A stretch of 13,654 nt of DNA from Treponema sp. Its GTDB lineage: Bacteria > Spirochaetota > Spirochaetia > Treponematales > Treponemataceae. Position numbers and translations under genes: made by a program. The notes under the pieces are model-generated. The model did not search any database and was not told where the DNA came from. It saw only the letters and a program-made list of their open reading frames with translations. Location of the stretch: NCBI GenBank assembly GCA_031290005.1, contig JAITOJ010000040.1, forward strand, positions 1 to 13,654, in the 5' to 3' direction. Below, piece by piece: positions 13,214 to 13,654 of the stretch. The stretch's first letter is position 1; each line of letters starts with the position of its first letter.

Positions 13214-13654
13214 GCAAGCACAGCAACTAGCTGACAATATTTTTTGTATCCATGCGGATATCCGCACGGAGGAATTATTCGAAGGAATCTGGCCCATCCC
13301 CAAGGGAGTGACCCTGAATTCCTATGTGGTGAAGGGTGGTAAGGTCGCCCTGATCGATTTTGTCCGGGACTGGACCAATGCTACGGCCCAGCACGAAAGC
13401 GCCCTCAAGTCGGTGGGACTGGACTTTACCAAGGTGGACTATCTCATCCTGAACCATCTGGAGCCGGACCACACGGGGTATCTGGCGGAATTCCGCGCCC
13501 TGAACCCTAAGGCGGAGATTCTGGCCACCGAGAAGGGGGTGAATCTCATCAAGAGTTTCTACAAGATCGATTCCGGAGTCAGGGCGGTGAAGAACGGCGA
13601 CACATTGGACTTGGGAGCGGGGAAGAAGCTCACCTTCTTTGAGACCCCCAACCT
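13212..13654 (+). CDS. fprA: Flavodiiron protein (A-type flavoprotein), C-terminus beyond window edge
   Basis: The visible part is 147 codons starting at ATG 13212, with AGGAG eight bases upstream. Flavodiiron proteins have an N-terminal metallo-beta-lactamase-like diiron domain and a C-terminal flavodoxin domain; they reduce O2 to water and/or NO to N2O in the cytoplasm of anaerobes. The visible sequence is the diiron domain: IWPIPKGVTLNSYVVKG at the start, LIDFVRDW, and the diiron motif H82-L-E84-P-D86-H87 in NHLEPDHTG, which exactly matches the family pattern HxExDH. The chain continues to FFETPN at the edge, just before the position of the next conserved His ligand. The flavodoxin half lies outside the window. 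It is separated from the envelope operon by 125 bases, and an inverted repeat around its ribosome binding site suggests separate control. A fusion or a rubredoxin domain further on cannot be excluded. Confidence 0.9.
   Translation, partial: MQAQQLADNIFCIHADIRTEELFEGIWPIPKGVTLNSYVVKGGKVALIDFVRDWTNATAQHESALKSVGLDFTKVDYLILNHLEPDHTGYLAEFRALNPKAEILATEKGVNLIKSFYKIDSGVRAVKNGDTLDLGAGKKLTFFETPN

Overview
The window looks like chromosomal DNA of an anaerobic, treponeme-like spirochaete. This is inferred from several points. There are many lipoproteins and exported proteins. MurA carries Asp where most bacteria have the fosfomycin-reactive Cys. A peptidoglycan operon includes a MurE without the DNPR motif of diaminopimelate-adding enzymes. 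There is a large beta-helix surface-type protein of a kind common in treponemes, and an oxygen- or NO-detoxifying flavodiiron protein of the type found in anaerobes. The genus is an inference; the protein families are firmer.

Layout. (1) Positions 1-1426, minus strand: a partial LPP20-like lipoprotein and, upstream of it, a CsgG/LpoB-like lipoprotein. The second has a promoter with perfect -35 and -10 hexamers (1660-1687) and a long leader full of small hairpins. (2) Positions 1747-2055, plus strand: a small XRE-type repressor-like protein, divergent from the lipoproteins. A 10-bp inverted repeat in the shared region overlaps the lipoprotein -35 box and is the obvious operator candidate. (3) Positions 2167-4155, plus strand: a 662-residue secreted glycine-rich beta-helix protein with about 17 GGG-type coils. 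It contains a run of nine G where loss or gain of one base gives an early stop. (4) Positions 4166-9572, minus strand: a compact operon in the order murE, ddl, pepT, TSCPD-domain gene, murA, with 17-22 base gaps or stop/start overlaps. MurE and Ddl supply the stem peptide, MurA makes the first committed sugar nucleotide, and PepT releases amino acids from tripeptides. (5) Positions 9624-9809: a divergent control region with an 11-bp-period series of TTAACA direct repeats, the layout of an OmpR/PhoB-family regulator site. (6) Positions 9810-13086, plus strand: three tightly coupled genes of unknown function, all exported (an envelope protein ending in Trp, a 715-residue lipoprotein, and a small outer-membrane-barrel-like protein). 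(7) Position 13212 to the edge: the start of a flavodiiron protein gene, with its ribosome binding site inside the loop of an 8-bp inverted repeat.

The best candidates for something undescribed are the three-gene envelope operon with its 11-bp repeat control region, the repressor/lipoprotein switch with its structured leader, and the G9 tract in the beta-helix gene. No mobile element, CRISPR array, rRNA or tRNA was recognised. Base composition is visibly more AT-rich in 665-2055 and in parts of 9810-13086 than in the peptidoglycan operon.
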